Source: Chloroflexota bacterium
Lineage (GTDB): Bacteria; Chloroflexota; Anaerolineae; Anaerolineales; Villigracilaceae
Reading direction: 5' to 3'
NCBI GenBank assembly: GCA_016213105.1
Contig: JACRBN010000016.1
Span: 1-64,000 of the forward strand
DNA: 64,000 nucleotides
Positions 1 to 7,170 of the stretch are shown piece after piece. The notes beneath the pieces are model-generated. The model did no database searches, was not told the origin of the DNA, and saw only the letters and a list, made by a program, of their open reading frames with translations. The position numbers and the translations under genes were made by a program. Every line of letters starts with the position of its first letter. Position 1 is the stretch's first letter.

Positions 1-164
1 TATTGTTGGTGTAGCCGTAACGATCGAAGGCTTGCACACCCTGTGATACCACTGGTACAATAGAATCTGGTTGAATGAAACGTCCGAGTTCGGGGTCGTA
101 GTGTCGGGAGCCGTACCAAAGCAAGTTAATGTAACTGTCAGAATACTGTCCGGTGAAGGCGTTG

Positions 165-182
165 CCCTGAGCCTGCCGAAGG
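165..182. repeat. Second REP-like insertion within the RHS core
   Basis: The sequence CCCTGAGCCTGCCGAAGG lies between the codons for LPTRN and AFTGQ of the RHS core, where homologues usually read LPT-x-YTFTGQ directly. The extra segment is about eight codons and keeps the frame. It is the same repeat class as the copy at 302-325. Confidence 0.6.
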
Positions 183-301
183 GTGTTGCGCGTGGGCAGG
201 GTTACATTGGGGGTAGTATAGCGCACTTCGCCCCAGGCCTTGTAGCGGGTCTCGATCACTGTGCCCGTGCTGGCGTTCACCGCCAGGGAGGTGCTGCCGA
301 G

Positions 302-325
302 GCCTGCCCTGAGCCAAGCCGAAGG
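302..325. repeat. 24-bp REP-like insertion in frame within the RHS core
   Basis: On the minus strand this segment encodes PSAWLRAG, inserted between GDH and LGSTS of a motif normally read as GDHLGSTS. Its core has the CCTGAGC...GCCGAAGG form shared with a second copy at 165-182 and related to intergenic palindromes near 9.9, 10.0 and 35.7 kb. The length is a multiple of three, so the frame is kept. Confidence 0.65.
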
Positions 326-590
326 GTGGTCGCCCATCAGGTAGGTCAGGGTCATGTTGTTATAGGGGATGGTATAGGAACGCATCGCCACGCGGCTTCC
401 GCCGGCCAGGTAATATTTGGTTTCGATCTGGGTCGGCCCGGGATTCTTGATCTCGAAATGCGCGCCGAAGAAAAGAATGGTTTCCGCGCCCATCACGGAT
501 TTGACGCGCCGTCCGTCGCCGTCTAATTAAAATATACCAAAAACGAGCCAAAGTGATTCCCAAAGGGCGATACATAGTCATCTGCAATAA

Positions 591-1829
591 CTATTGCTCC
601 AACTTGTAAATCTGATTCATCTCGCCATCAACCATCCAGATATTCCCATTTTCATCTTCCGCAATAGGCGAGAAAGCATCTCCCCAGAATGACTGAGTTG
701 CGCTCCAACACCAATCATCTCCGGTAACATCGTACCGCACGACCCCAACGCCTGTCACAAACCACATATTTTCGTCAGAGAATTGTGCCACAGAGAATAC
801 AGGAGTCCATTTGTATACATAGACCGCACGGTCGTAAGTATCGTAGATATGAGTGTCATCCACAAATATCGTAGGCCGTTTCAATTCATGCCACGTGTAG
901 TTCCCGTTTTTATCCAGCTCCAGCCTGTCAAAGTAGCCCACCCAGACGCGTCCCTGGCTATCAACAGTGATTGCCTTACTGGAATCCCATGCTAATCCTG
1001 TCTGGTTCGCCTCATCCTTGACCAGGCTTGGCGGCTCGCCATATTCCTTTACCTTACCCGTCTCAGGGTTCAGTGACCGTATTACGTAGTCATTTACGGT
1101 TGTAAACCATATATTGTCATCCTTGGAGGTGGCAATTGTATTTACACGGAATCCCGATTCCAATCCCAGCAATTTCCTTGCCTGCTGATTCTCAGGGTCA
1201 TAAGAGAAGATTTCCCAACCCAGTACGAAAACCAGATTTCCGTCGGATAGTTCTCCAATTAACGGTTTGCCATCCACTGTTGGCCCATGCCCGTGATTCA
1301 ACAGACCATCCTCATCATGGATGACGATAAATTCATCTGTGGTTGGATCGTACTTAGCCAATGCAGATTCGGACGAGGAGAGAATTGCCCAAATTTCTCC
1401 GTTTCGCAAGTAAAGAGCAACAAAGGTGTAAAATTTTGGCAGTGAATCCACCAAGACCTGATAAGTCGCGAGAGTGTTATTATTAGTAGCATCAAATCGT
1501 ACTATACCATTAGCATGTGCAATCCAAACCTGATTCTCGTAAACTAACATATCCTGCGCAGTATAAAATTTGCGCTTAAGTGTAATATTGTCATATTGAG
1601 CCTGTTGTTCAGCACTCAGTTGCGGTTTCCACCAAGCAGGGACATCAAGATAAGGTCTGGGGGTCACAGGACGGGGATTTTTCTGAGGCATGGGAGATGG
1701 AATCATTGCGAGGTGCGGCTCAAGACAGCCGGGTGCGACTTGTTTCCGATCAGGCAAGGTCAAGCCAAACAGTGCGATAACCACCAGTATTGCCGAAGAT
1801 AGTGTCAGAAGTAGTTTTCGATTTTTCAT
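591..1829 (-). CDS. Exported beta-propeller protein
   Basis: This 412-residue protein starts with a positively charged, hydrophobic N-terminus (about residues 3-25) that looks like a signal anchor or signal peptide. A proline-rich stretch follows, then a long domain with repeated blade motifs such as VWIAHANGIVRFD, NIWFTTVNDYVIR, RVWVGYFDRLEL, NMWFVTGVGVVRYD and NIWMVDG. These are typical of two-component-regulator-type or SMP-30-like propellers, so an extracytoplasmic binding or sensing role is likely but the ligand is unknown. There is no kinase or output domain. It sits between two RHS fragments on the same strand and may be accessory cargo of that locus. Confidence 0.7.
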   Translation of the reverse strand: MKNRKLLLTLSSAILVVIALFGLTLPDRKQVAPGCLEPHLAMIPSPMPQKNPRPVTPRPYLDVPAWWKPQLSAEQQAQYDNITLKRKFYTAQDMLVYENQVWIAHANGIVRFDATNNNTLATYQVLVDSLPKFYTFVALYLRNGEIWAILSSSESALAKYDPTTDEFIVIHDEDGLLNHGHGPTVDGKPLIGELSDGNLVFVLGWEIFSYDPENQQARKLLGLESGFRVNTIATSKDDNIWFTTVNDYVIRSLNPETGKVKEYGEPPSLVKDEANQTGLAWDSSKAITVDSQGRVWVGYFDRLELDKNGNYTWHELKRPTIFVDDTHIYDTYDRAVYVYKWTPVFSVAQFSDENMWFVTGVGVVRYDVTGDDWCWSATQSFWGDAFSPIAEDENGNIWMVDGEMNQIYKLEQ

Positions 1830-1881
1830 TTTTCATCCATCTAAACATGTGAAAAGGAAGTTTTCGATTTGACCTGCATTA

Positions 1882-2715
1882 CTAATGTCCTGAAATCCAT
1901 CCATTTAGAATTGGCGACGTATATTGATCCAAAACGATATTATCCACTGCAAGCGCATAATGCGACTGTACAGGAATTGATATGGTATTTGAAGGCAGCG
2001 TTATAGATGTGCCTTTTCCATCATCGTCCCAACCGCGATAATCTCCTGAGCTAAATGACTTAACGTCAATCCCGTACCTATTAATCAACTCGCCAATCAG
2101 GAAATTCATGTCATCACGCTCAATCTCCATAGCACCAGCATCTAATAGTAAGACGCCACGAATTCGAGATGTGTTCCCCTTTTCTGCCTGGCTGTATGCG
2201 GCATTCCACGCCGCATCCGCGCCTGCGCTATGACCAACCAAAATGAAATTTGCGCCAGCATTCTCGGTTTTTTCCATAAACTCCTCAATTCTTGCTTGAA
2301 CATCTCCTATTGTTTCACCTTCTCCAAAACCAAAATACTCAACTTGAATTCCATTGGCATCTGCCCACTCCTCGTAATCTGAAAGCGGTTGGTCGCCATC
2401 GTAAGGCCCATAACCTGTTTCGCAATTTTCTCCTGTTTTATCGCCACAAACGAGGATGAGAATGGTAGGCGGCTTTTTCTCTTTTTCTTTCAACAACCTT
2501 GCTCTTATTAGGCATGCATACGATTTCTCGCCAGGTGTACATCCTCTATGACCTGTCGGATCCACATAATTGAGCGGTGAATTGTTAACGTACGCGTTAC
2601 GGTCGAGTCCCTGCACGCCGCCAGGGACGATGGTGTCGGCCTGGGCCATGCGTCCCAGCGAGGGGTCGTACCAGCGTGCATTGTAAAACATGAGTCCAAA
2701 TCCGCTGCTGCCCAA
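1882..2715 (-). CDS. RHS core end fused to an alpha/beta-hydrolase C-terminal tip
   Basis: Residues 1-55 are the end of an RHS core (FGLMFYNARWYDPSLGRM, then YVNNSPLNYVDPTGH). The rest is a variable tip with the lipase-type nucleophile motif GHSAG (Ser about 163) in an alpha/beta-hydrolase context, followed by an acidic region and a late His-containing segment. In polymorphic toxin systems the tip after the core is the effector, so a lipase or esterase toxin is inferred. The core is 5' truncated: the frame is open only to about 2745, where TAA interrupts it, and the only candidate start is TTG at 2715. It therefore resembles an orphan C-terminal module able to recombine with a full RHS gene. 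The immunity candidate lies directly upstream at 2771-3160. Confidence 0.7.
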   Translation of the reverse strand: MGSSGFGLMFYNARWYDPSLGRMAQADTIVPGGVQGLDRNAYVNNSPLNYVDPTGHRGCTPGEKSYACLIRARLLKEKEKKPPTILILVCGDKTGENCETGYGPYDGDQPLSDYEEWADANGIQVEYFGFGEGETIGDVQARIEEFMEKTENAGANFILVGHSAGADAAWNAAYSQAEKGNTSRIRGVLLLDAGAMEIERDDMNFLIGELINRYGIDVKSFSSGDYRGWDDDGKGTSITLPSNTISIPVQSHYALAVDNIVLDQYTSPILNGWISGH

Positions 2716-2770
2716 ATCCGTGGCATCGTCGCTGACGTAATTACATTAATGTTGTCAGATAAAGTTATAA

Positions 2771-3160
2771 CTAAACATTGTTATCCTTCAGTTCTTTATA
2801 TTTGATAATACCTATTGAAATAAAAAAACCTGATATTAGGAATTGGATAACCAATAAGACTACACTTTTCAATGGTTCTACTGCATCCTTTAATGTAAAT
2901 AGGAGTGAAAGGCAAATAGCTATATAAATGGCATAGAAACCCCATTCAATTTTATGAATAAGTATGTTCCATTTGCCATTAACTTTAATTAATGCCCATG
3001 TGAACCAAGACACATATATGGACATGAAAACAAATAACAAAACTATATCTCTGTTTTCTAAATTATCTGTCGTTTCATAAAAACGGGAAAGCGCTGCTAC
3101 CAAACCAATAATTCCTGGTATGACACCTACTATGATTGGGTAATAGTAATGTTTTAACAT
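2771..3160 (-). CDS. Small four-helix membrane protein, possible immunity protein
   Basis: This 129-residue protein is almost entirely hydrophobic, with about four predicted membrane helices (roughly residues 6-26, 40-60, 70-92 and 97-118) and a short charged tail. I recognise no family. It lies between two RHS-tip-like genes on the same strand, 12 bp after the 163-residue gene and about 55 bp before the hydrolase tip. Small membrane proteins in this position often protect against membrane-acting toxins, so an immunity role is plausible. That is inference from position only. Base composition is AT-rich compared with the backbone, as is common for RHS tips and their immunity genes. Confidence 0.5.
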   Translation of the reverse strand: MLKHYYYPIIVGVIPGIIGLVAALSRFYETTDNLENRDIVLLFVFMSIYVSWFTWALIKVNGKWNILIHKIEWGFYAIYIAICLSLLFTLKDAVEPLKSVVLLVIQFLISGFFISIGIIKYKELKDNNV

Positions 3161-3171
3161 ATCATATCTCC

Positions 3172-3663
3172 TTATCTTACTGGAAGGTTAGGATAATATA
3201 CTGGATGTGATTCCATTGCAGATAATGTGGATATGGCCCATCCGTATCCACTAAATAAAATCAATCCCGCTCCTATTATATTAACTGGAGGAACGGCTGC
3301 TAAGAACAATCCGCCAATTGATGCTGCCAAGGCAAAGCCTGACGATGTTGAGAGTGGGCCATTTATCATCACGACCCCTCCTGTCCCGTTGCTATCTATA
3401 TTCCATCCTTTTTGTAAAATGTATGGGGAATCACTCACTTCTCCATAATGAAAACCTGTAGTTGCAAATGTCTTATTATCTCCATTGAAATTGCGCAACA
3501 ATCTAATTCCTTTGAACCAAGGTTGCATATTAGCCAGTGATTGGGCAAAACTATTAGGAAGAGCCTCAAAAGGACCAGTGGCTCCTGGATCTACTCTGTA
3601 AAACATTAACGAGCCAGTAATTTCTTTGCCATGTCTTTCTACGCTCCTTCTGAGTTTATCCAC
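3172..3663 (-). CDS. Uncharacterised protein, possible RHS tip remnant
   Basis: The 163-residue product has a polar N-terminal half (FYRVDPGATGPFEALP) and a glycine/alanine-rich hydrophobic segment near residues 108-148 that could form one or two membrane helices. I do not recognise the family. The start is a GTG at 3663 with no clear ribosome-binding site, and the frame is open only about 12 bases further upstream. Just before it, another frame reads RLTLPTRG and then stops, which resembles the LPTR segment of the RHS core at 1-526. That suggests an RHS gene broken or frame-shifted at this point. The association with RHS is an inference. Confidence 0.45.
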   Translation of the reverse strand: MDKLRRSVERHGKEITGSLMFYRVDPGATGPFEALPNSFAQSLANMQPWFKGIRLLRNFNGDNKTFATTGFHYGEVSDSPYILQKGWNIDSNGTGGVVMINGPLSTSSGFALAASIGGLFLAAVPPVNIIGAGLILFSGYGWAISTLSAMESHPVYYPNLPVR

Positions 3664-3822
3664 GTGTGGGCAGGGTCAGGCGGCGCAGTATTGCTGAATA
3701 TCCCTGGTGCATCTTGGGTGAAGATTGACACCTTTTGTTCCTTGTTTGGGGGCTTGCAATCCAAACCCCCGCATGTATTGTGAAATCTATCACCCCGTCG
3801 GGGCCTTGGTCAAGGCTGGTGG

Positions 3823-3840
3823 ATAGTACTTTGGTACTAC
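3823..3840. promoter_or_regulatory. Imperfect palindrome, possible second PadR operator
   Basis: ATAGTACTTTGGTACTAC is an inverted repeat whose half-sites resemble those of the perfect palindrome at 3873-3890. A further half-site-like GTACTATA lies at 3897-3904. Spaced copies of similar half-sites upstream of padR suggest cooperative autoregulation, but this is not proven. Confidence 0.35.
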
Positions 3841-3862
3841 GCCATACGCTGCCTATCATCTC

Positions 3863-3892
3863 TTGACTTAAATATAGTATCGATACTATAAT
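3863..3892 (+). promoter_or_regulatory. padR promoter overlapping an 18-bp perfect palindrome
   Basis: A -35-like TTGACT (3863-3868) and a -10 TATAAT (3887-3892) are 18 bp apart. Between and over the -10 lies the perfect palindrome TATAGTATCGATACTATA (3873-3890). The start codon is at 3909, only about 10 bases after the expected transcription start, so the message would be nearly leaderless. An operator here would block polymerase directly, as expected for a self-repressing PadR protein. Confidence 0.6.
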
Positions 3893-3908
3893 ACATGTAC
3901 TATAAACT

Positions 3909-4475
3909 ATGTCACTCAAACACGCCATCCTCGGATTTTTATCCTTTGTCCCGCTCTCGGGCTATGACCTCAAAAAAGCCTTCGACCGCTCGGTGCAGCA
4001 TTTCTGGCCCGCCAACCAAAGCCAGATCTACCGCACCCTGGCGCAACTGGATGAAGAAGGCCTGGTCGAAAAGGAAGTGGTCGAGCGCGAGGAACGCCTC
4101 GACATGAAGATCTACACCATCAGCGAGGCAGGCCGCGCCGAATTGCATCACTGGCTGTCCACACCCCTGCCCGAACACGACACACGCGAACCGTTCCTCA
4201 TCCAGGTCTATTTCGGCGGCAAACTCAGCGACGAGGAAATCCTCCACCTGCTGCGCCTCAAACTCAAGGAGATTGAAGAACGCCTGGCCGTCTACGCCGC
4301 CGTCTACCAAATCAGTCAAAACGCCCCCAGCCAAATTGTCGATCCGCGCACCGTCTTCTTCGGGATGCTCACGCTGGAACTGGGATACCTCAACAGTCAA
4401 TCCGACGCAGCCTGGCTGCGCTCCGCCATCGAGCGCATCGAATCAAAAAACTACTCCATCCAAATAGGGAACTGA
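3909..4475 (+). CDS. PadR family transcriptional regulator
   Basis: The N-terminal 90 residues match the PadR winged helix: LKHAILGFLSFVPLSGYDLKK, then the recognition region QSQIYRTLAQLDEEGLVE and the wing with YTISEAGRAEL. The C-terminal half (about residues 95-180) is the helical dimerisation region with heptad-like charged helices. PadR proteins are usually repressors that sense small lipophilic compounds and control neighbouring transporter or membrane-protein genes. The gene is 5 bp upstream of the CPBP protease and surely co-transcribed with it. The palindrome over its promoter suggests autoregulation. The length of 188 residues is normal for the family. Confidence 0.9.
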   Translation: MSLKHAILGFLSFVPLSGYDLKKAFDRSVQHFWPANQSQIYRTLAQLDEEGLVEKEVVEREERLDMKIYTISEAGRAELHHWLSTPLPEHDTREPFLIQVYFGGKLSDEEILHLLRLKLKEIEERLAVYAAVYQISQNAPSQIVDPRTVFFGMLTLELGYLNSQSDAAWLRSAIERIESKNYSIQIGN

Positions 4476-4480
4476 AAATC

Positions 4481-5326
4481 ATGAACAGAACCATTCGCAA
4501 CATCGTCATCGTCGCGCTCTTCACCGTGGGTGGAGGCTGGCTGGGCATCTGGCTCAACAACCTCACGGGCAACACCCAACCGCCCATGCAAAGCCTGGGC
4601 GCGCTGGTCTGGTTGACCACTCCTGCGCTGTCTGGGATTCTGCTGCGCGCTTTGGGTGGGGATGGCTGGAAGGACGCGGGCTTTGGGCTGAACCTGATCT
4701 CAGGCTGGAAGTGGTACCTGGTGGCGATCCTGGTCTATCCGCTCGTCGGACTCCTGACCTTTGGGCTGGCCTCCGTTTTCGGAGCCATCAGCGCCGACGG
4801 GTTCGCCTCCCAGGGTTTCGGCGCGTATCTCACCGCCGCGGGCGTCATGTTGGGCGGCTCGCTGATGAAAAACATCTTCGAGGAATTTGCCTGGCGCGGC
4901 TACCTCACCCCGCGGCTGGACGCCGCGAACGTTCACCCGCTCTTGAATCACCTGATCGTCGGAGTCCTGTGGTGGTCGTGGCACCTGCCCTATTACTATT
5001 ACTTCCTGGATCGTGAAGTCCTCAAGAGCGCGGTCGCAACCAGCATCCCTGTCTTCCTGCTCATCGGCTTGATCGTCATGCCCCCCACCGCGCTCCTGTT
5101 TGGCGAACTGCGCCTGCTGAGCAAATCCGTCTGGCCCGTCTTCATCCTGCACAACGTCATCAACGCCCTGAGCATGCCGCTGCTCATCAACGGCTTCATC
5201 AAGGTGGATGGCACGCTGGGCGTAATCTTCACCCCCACCAACGAGGGAATCTTCACATCCATTTTGTTCGGCGTGGCGGGCTGGATGTTGTACCAGTACC
5301 GAATGAAAAAGATGGCAACTGCGTAG
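4481..5326 (+). CDS. CPBP family intramembrane metalloprotease
   Basis: This 281-residue polytopic membrane protein has about eight predicted helices. It carries the three CPBP (Abi/RCE1-like) motifs: EEFAWR with Glu134, Glu135 and Arg139; WSWHLP with His168; and FILHNVINAL with His224 and Asn228. These form the metal-dependent intramembrane active site in the family, so it should be catalytically competent. Substrates are unknown; bacterial members act in bacteriocin self-protection, in maturation of peptides or as scaffolds. It follows padR by 5 bp and is closed by a strong hairpin terminator, which makes a simple two-gene, PadR-controlled operon. Confidence 0.85.
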   Translation: MNRTIRNIVIVALFTVGGGWLGIWLNNLTGNTQPPMQSLGALVWLTTPALSGILLRALGGDGWKDAGFGLNLISGWKWYLVAILVYPLVGLLTFGLASVFGAISADGFASQGFGAYLTAAGVMLGGSLMKNIFEEFAWRGYLTPRLDAANVHPLLNHLIVGVLWWSWHLPYYYYFLDREVLKSAVATSIPVFLLIGLIVMPPTALLFGELRLLSKSVWPVFILHNVINALSMPLLINGFIKVDGTLGVIFTPTNEGIFTSILFGVAGWMLYQYRMKKMATA

Positions 5327-5330
5327 ATCA

Positions 5331-5364
5331 AAACTCCGAGATTTGGAAATCTCGGAGTTTTTTG
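5331..5364. terminator. Bidirectional rho-independent terminator
   Basis: A 13-bp perfect inverted repeat (5332-5344 and 5347-5359) with a GG loop is followed by a T-run on the plus strand and preceded by an A-run, so it can serve both the CPBP gene and the convergent oxidoreductase gene ending at 5366. Confidence 0.85.
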
Positions 5365-5365
5365 T

Positions 5366-7093
5366 TTACTCAATCCCGTCAAAAATATGATCGAGGGTTT
5401 CCTCGCTCACATCGAAGACCGAGCCGTTCTCGGGGATGGGTTCGCGGGTCATCCAGGCGGGCAGGCGGTCATCCTTGGCGGTGAAACCCGCGCGCCTGTT
5501 GAACTCACGCTCCATCTTGATGGTCTGTTTGCCCAGTTCCTGCAAAATATTATCGGGCAGGTCGTCCCAGCCGTAGCGCGCCCTAAGCAGGCGCTTGACC
5601 ACGCCGTCGGGGGTGGCGGCATAACCGAAGCCCGCAAAGATACACGCGCCCAACGTGTCGTAGCCCGCCATGTTCAACTGCGCATTCAGGGACAGGTCGC
5701 GCTGCACGGTCGGGTCGAGGTGATTGACCTTGGCGCGGATGGTCAGGCCGCAGGTGTGATCCGCGCCCTGGGGCGTGGTGGCATAGGTGATGCCCGTGCC
5801 CTTGATCGAGCGCGGCTCGTAGGCTGACATGGACTGTCCCTTGACGGTGGGCACGTGCTCGATGCCGTATTTGCGTCCCACCGCGTCTGCGCCGTCACCG
5901 AGGACGTGTCCCAGCTCGGTGCCCGCGCGAATCTCGTCGAGCAATTTCTGCGCGTCCAATTCGCAGCCCCAGCGCATCAGGCCTGCCTCGGCGGCCACGC
6001 CCAACGAACCGCCAATCTCAATGGAGTCCAATCCCAGGTCGTTGACGTGCCAGTTCAGGCGGCCAATCGCATCCAGGGAATTGATCTCGACGTTCGTGCC
6101 CATCAGGCCGATGGTCTCGTATTCCAGCGGGGACACGATGATTTTGCCATCCTCGCCGCCGAAGACGTTCGAGCATTTGATCGTGCAGCCCGCCATGCAG
6201 GCATGCGACGGGTCGGAGGGTTTGCCGCGCGTCAGGGTGAACTCGCGCAACGTCTCACCGCTGATGTCCTCCACGTGCTCGAAGGTGCCCTTCGAAAAAT
6301 TACGGGTGGGCAGGGCGGCGAAGTTCTGGGTCATCTGCGCCATGGCAGCCGTGCCGTAGTCGCGATAGGTGATCGACTGCGGATGATCCATGACGGCCTT
6401 GGTGTAATCCTTCTGGGCGAGCTTGAAGGCCTCGGGGTCGGCGAGGGGCGGCTTCTGTCCGCCCGTGTTGTCGAACACGATGGCCTTGAGCCCCTTGGAT
6501 GCCATGACCGCGCCCAATCCGCCGCGCGCGGCGATGCGCGAGGGAATCTTATCCTTGTCGAGGTTCTGGATGCCCGCCGACTTCATGCGCATCTCGCCGC
6601 CCGGGCCGATCAGCGCAATGGCGACCTTGTCGCCGTATTTTTCGAGTAATTTCGGCGCAGTGGCATACACACCCACTCCCGCCAGATCGTCGGCCTTTTC
6701 CCATTTGGCGCCATGGAGCGAGAGGTGCAGCACCCAGTACCCTTCCTCCTGCGGCGCATCCTCGACGATGAGCGCGCGCATCCCCATCGTCGCCATGTGC
6801 AAGCCCGTGCGTCCGCCCGCGTTGGCTTCCTTGATGCCGCCCGTCAGCGGGGATTTGCCGCCGATGGAGATGCGGTCGGTGGACGAGAGCATGTGTCCCA
6901 CCAGCAGGCCGGGCGCGAAGATCAGCTTGTTGCCCGGCCCAAGCGGATCGCAGGTTGCATCCACTTCATCGAGCAGGATGCGGTCGAGCAGGCCGCGCCC
7001 GCCTAAACGGGACCAGGTCTCAGGGACGGGTTCGCGCATCAATTCCTGTGTGCGAACGTTGATGCGCCAGATCTGGGATCGATTTTCCGTCAT
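5366..7093 (-). CDS. Aldehyde:ferredoxin oxidoreductase family protein (first copy)
   Basis: This 575-residue protein belongs to the tungsten/molybdenum bis-pterin aldehyde oxidoreductase family. The N-terminal domain shows GGRGL (31-35), the pterin-binding stretch ISIGGKSPLTGGI and GGLGAVMASKGLKAI near 191-205. The middle domain starts at LPTRNFSKG. The [4Fe-4S] ligands are Cys299, Cys303 and Cys307 with Cys484 in TLGACIF. The first three are spaced C-X3-C-X3-C, not the C-X2-C-X3-C of the second copy at 10031. Family members oxidise aldehydes to acids with ferredoxin as acceptor. It lies downstream of two aminotransferases on the same strand, so aldehydes derived from amino acids are likely substrates. 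Substrate is not determinable from sequence. Confidence 0.88.
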   Translation of the reverse strand: MTENRSQIWRINVRTQELMREPVPETWSRLGGRGLLDRILLDEVDATCDPLGPGNKLIFAPGLLVGHMLSSTDRISIGGKSPLTGGIKEANAGGRTGLHMATMGMRALIVEDAPQEEGYWVLHLSLHGAKWEKADDLAGVGVYATAPKLLEKYGDKVAIALIGPGGEMRMKSAGIQNLDKDKIPSRIAARGGLGAVMASKGLKAIVFDNTGGQKPPLADPEAFKLAQKDYTKAVMDHPQSITYRDYGTAAMAQMTQNFAALPTRNFSKGTFEHVEDISGETLREFTLTRGKPSDPSHACMAGCTIKCSNVFGGEDGKIIVSPLEYETIGLMGTNVEINSLDAIGRLNWHVNDLGLDSIEIGGSLGVAAEAGLMRWGCELDAQKLLDEIRAGTELGHVLGDGADAVGRKYGIEHVPTVKGQSMSAYEPRSIKGTGITYATTPQGADHTCGLTIRAKVNHLDPTVQRDLSLNAQLNMAGYDTLGACIFAGFGYAATPDGVVKRLLRARYGWDDLPDNILQELGKQTIKMEREFNRRAGFTAKDDRLPAWMTREPIPENGSVFDVSEETLDHIFDGIE

Positions 7094-7110
7094 GGATTTT
7101 CTCCAAATGG

Positions 7111-7164
7111 GTCAAAGGTTGAAGGTCAAAAGTCCTTTGGAAGACTTTTGACCTTCAACTTGTG
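7111..7164. repeat. Intergenic palindromic repeat (GGTCAAAGGTC family)
   Basis: A 17-bp perfect inverted repeat (7118-7134 and 7143-7159) built from GTCAAA/TTTGAC words fills the gap between two minus-strand genes. Related copies occur at 8541-8594, 22067-22120, 23464-23518 and 32983-33064. There is no T-run, so simple termination is doubtful. Confidence 0.6.
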
Positions 7165-7170
7165 ACAGGT

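Larger units (their letters stand above)
1..526 (-). pseudogene. RHS repeat-associated core fragment, 5' truncated, runs off the left edge
   Basis: Read on the minus strand, this frame is open from 526 to the window edge and encodes RHS core motifs: DGDGRRVKS near the start, then GDH, LGSTS, FTGQYSD and LWYGSRHYDPELGRFIQ, followed by FDRYGYTNN. RHS proteins form a shell around a variable C-terminal toxin. An in-frame TAA at 527-529 lies directly before the first core residues, and no start or upstream RHS shell follows, so the 5' part is missing. Two short palindromic repeats are inserted in frame (165-182 and 302-325); the second splits the usual GDHLGSTS motif by exactly eight codons. I treat it as a remnant or displaced tip. 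What lies beyond the edge is unknown. Confidence 0.8.

Noticed and set aside
3656..3928. Minus-strand frame of 90 codons upstream of the 163-residue gene
   Set aside because: It crosses the padR promoter and operator, has no recognisable domain apart from a short RLTLPTRG end and is probably a remnant or chance frame.
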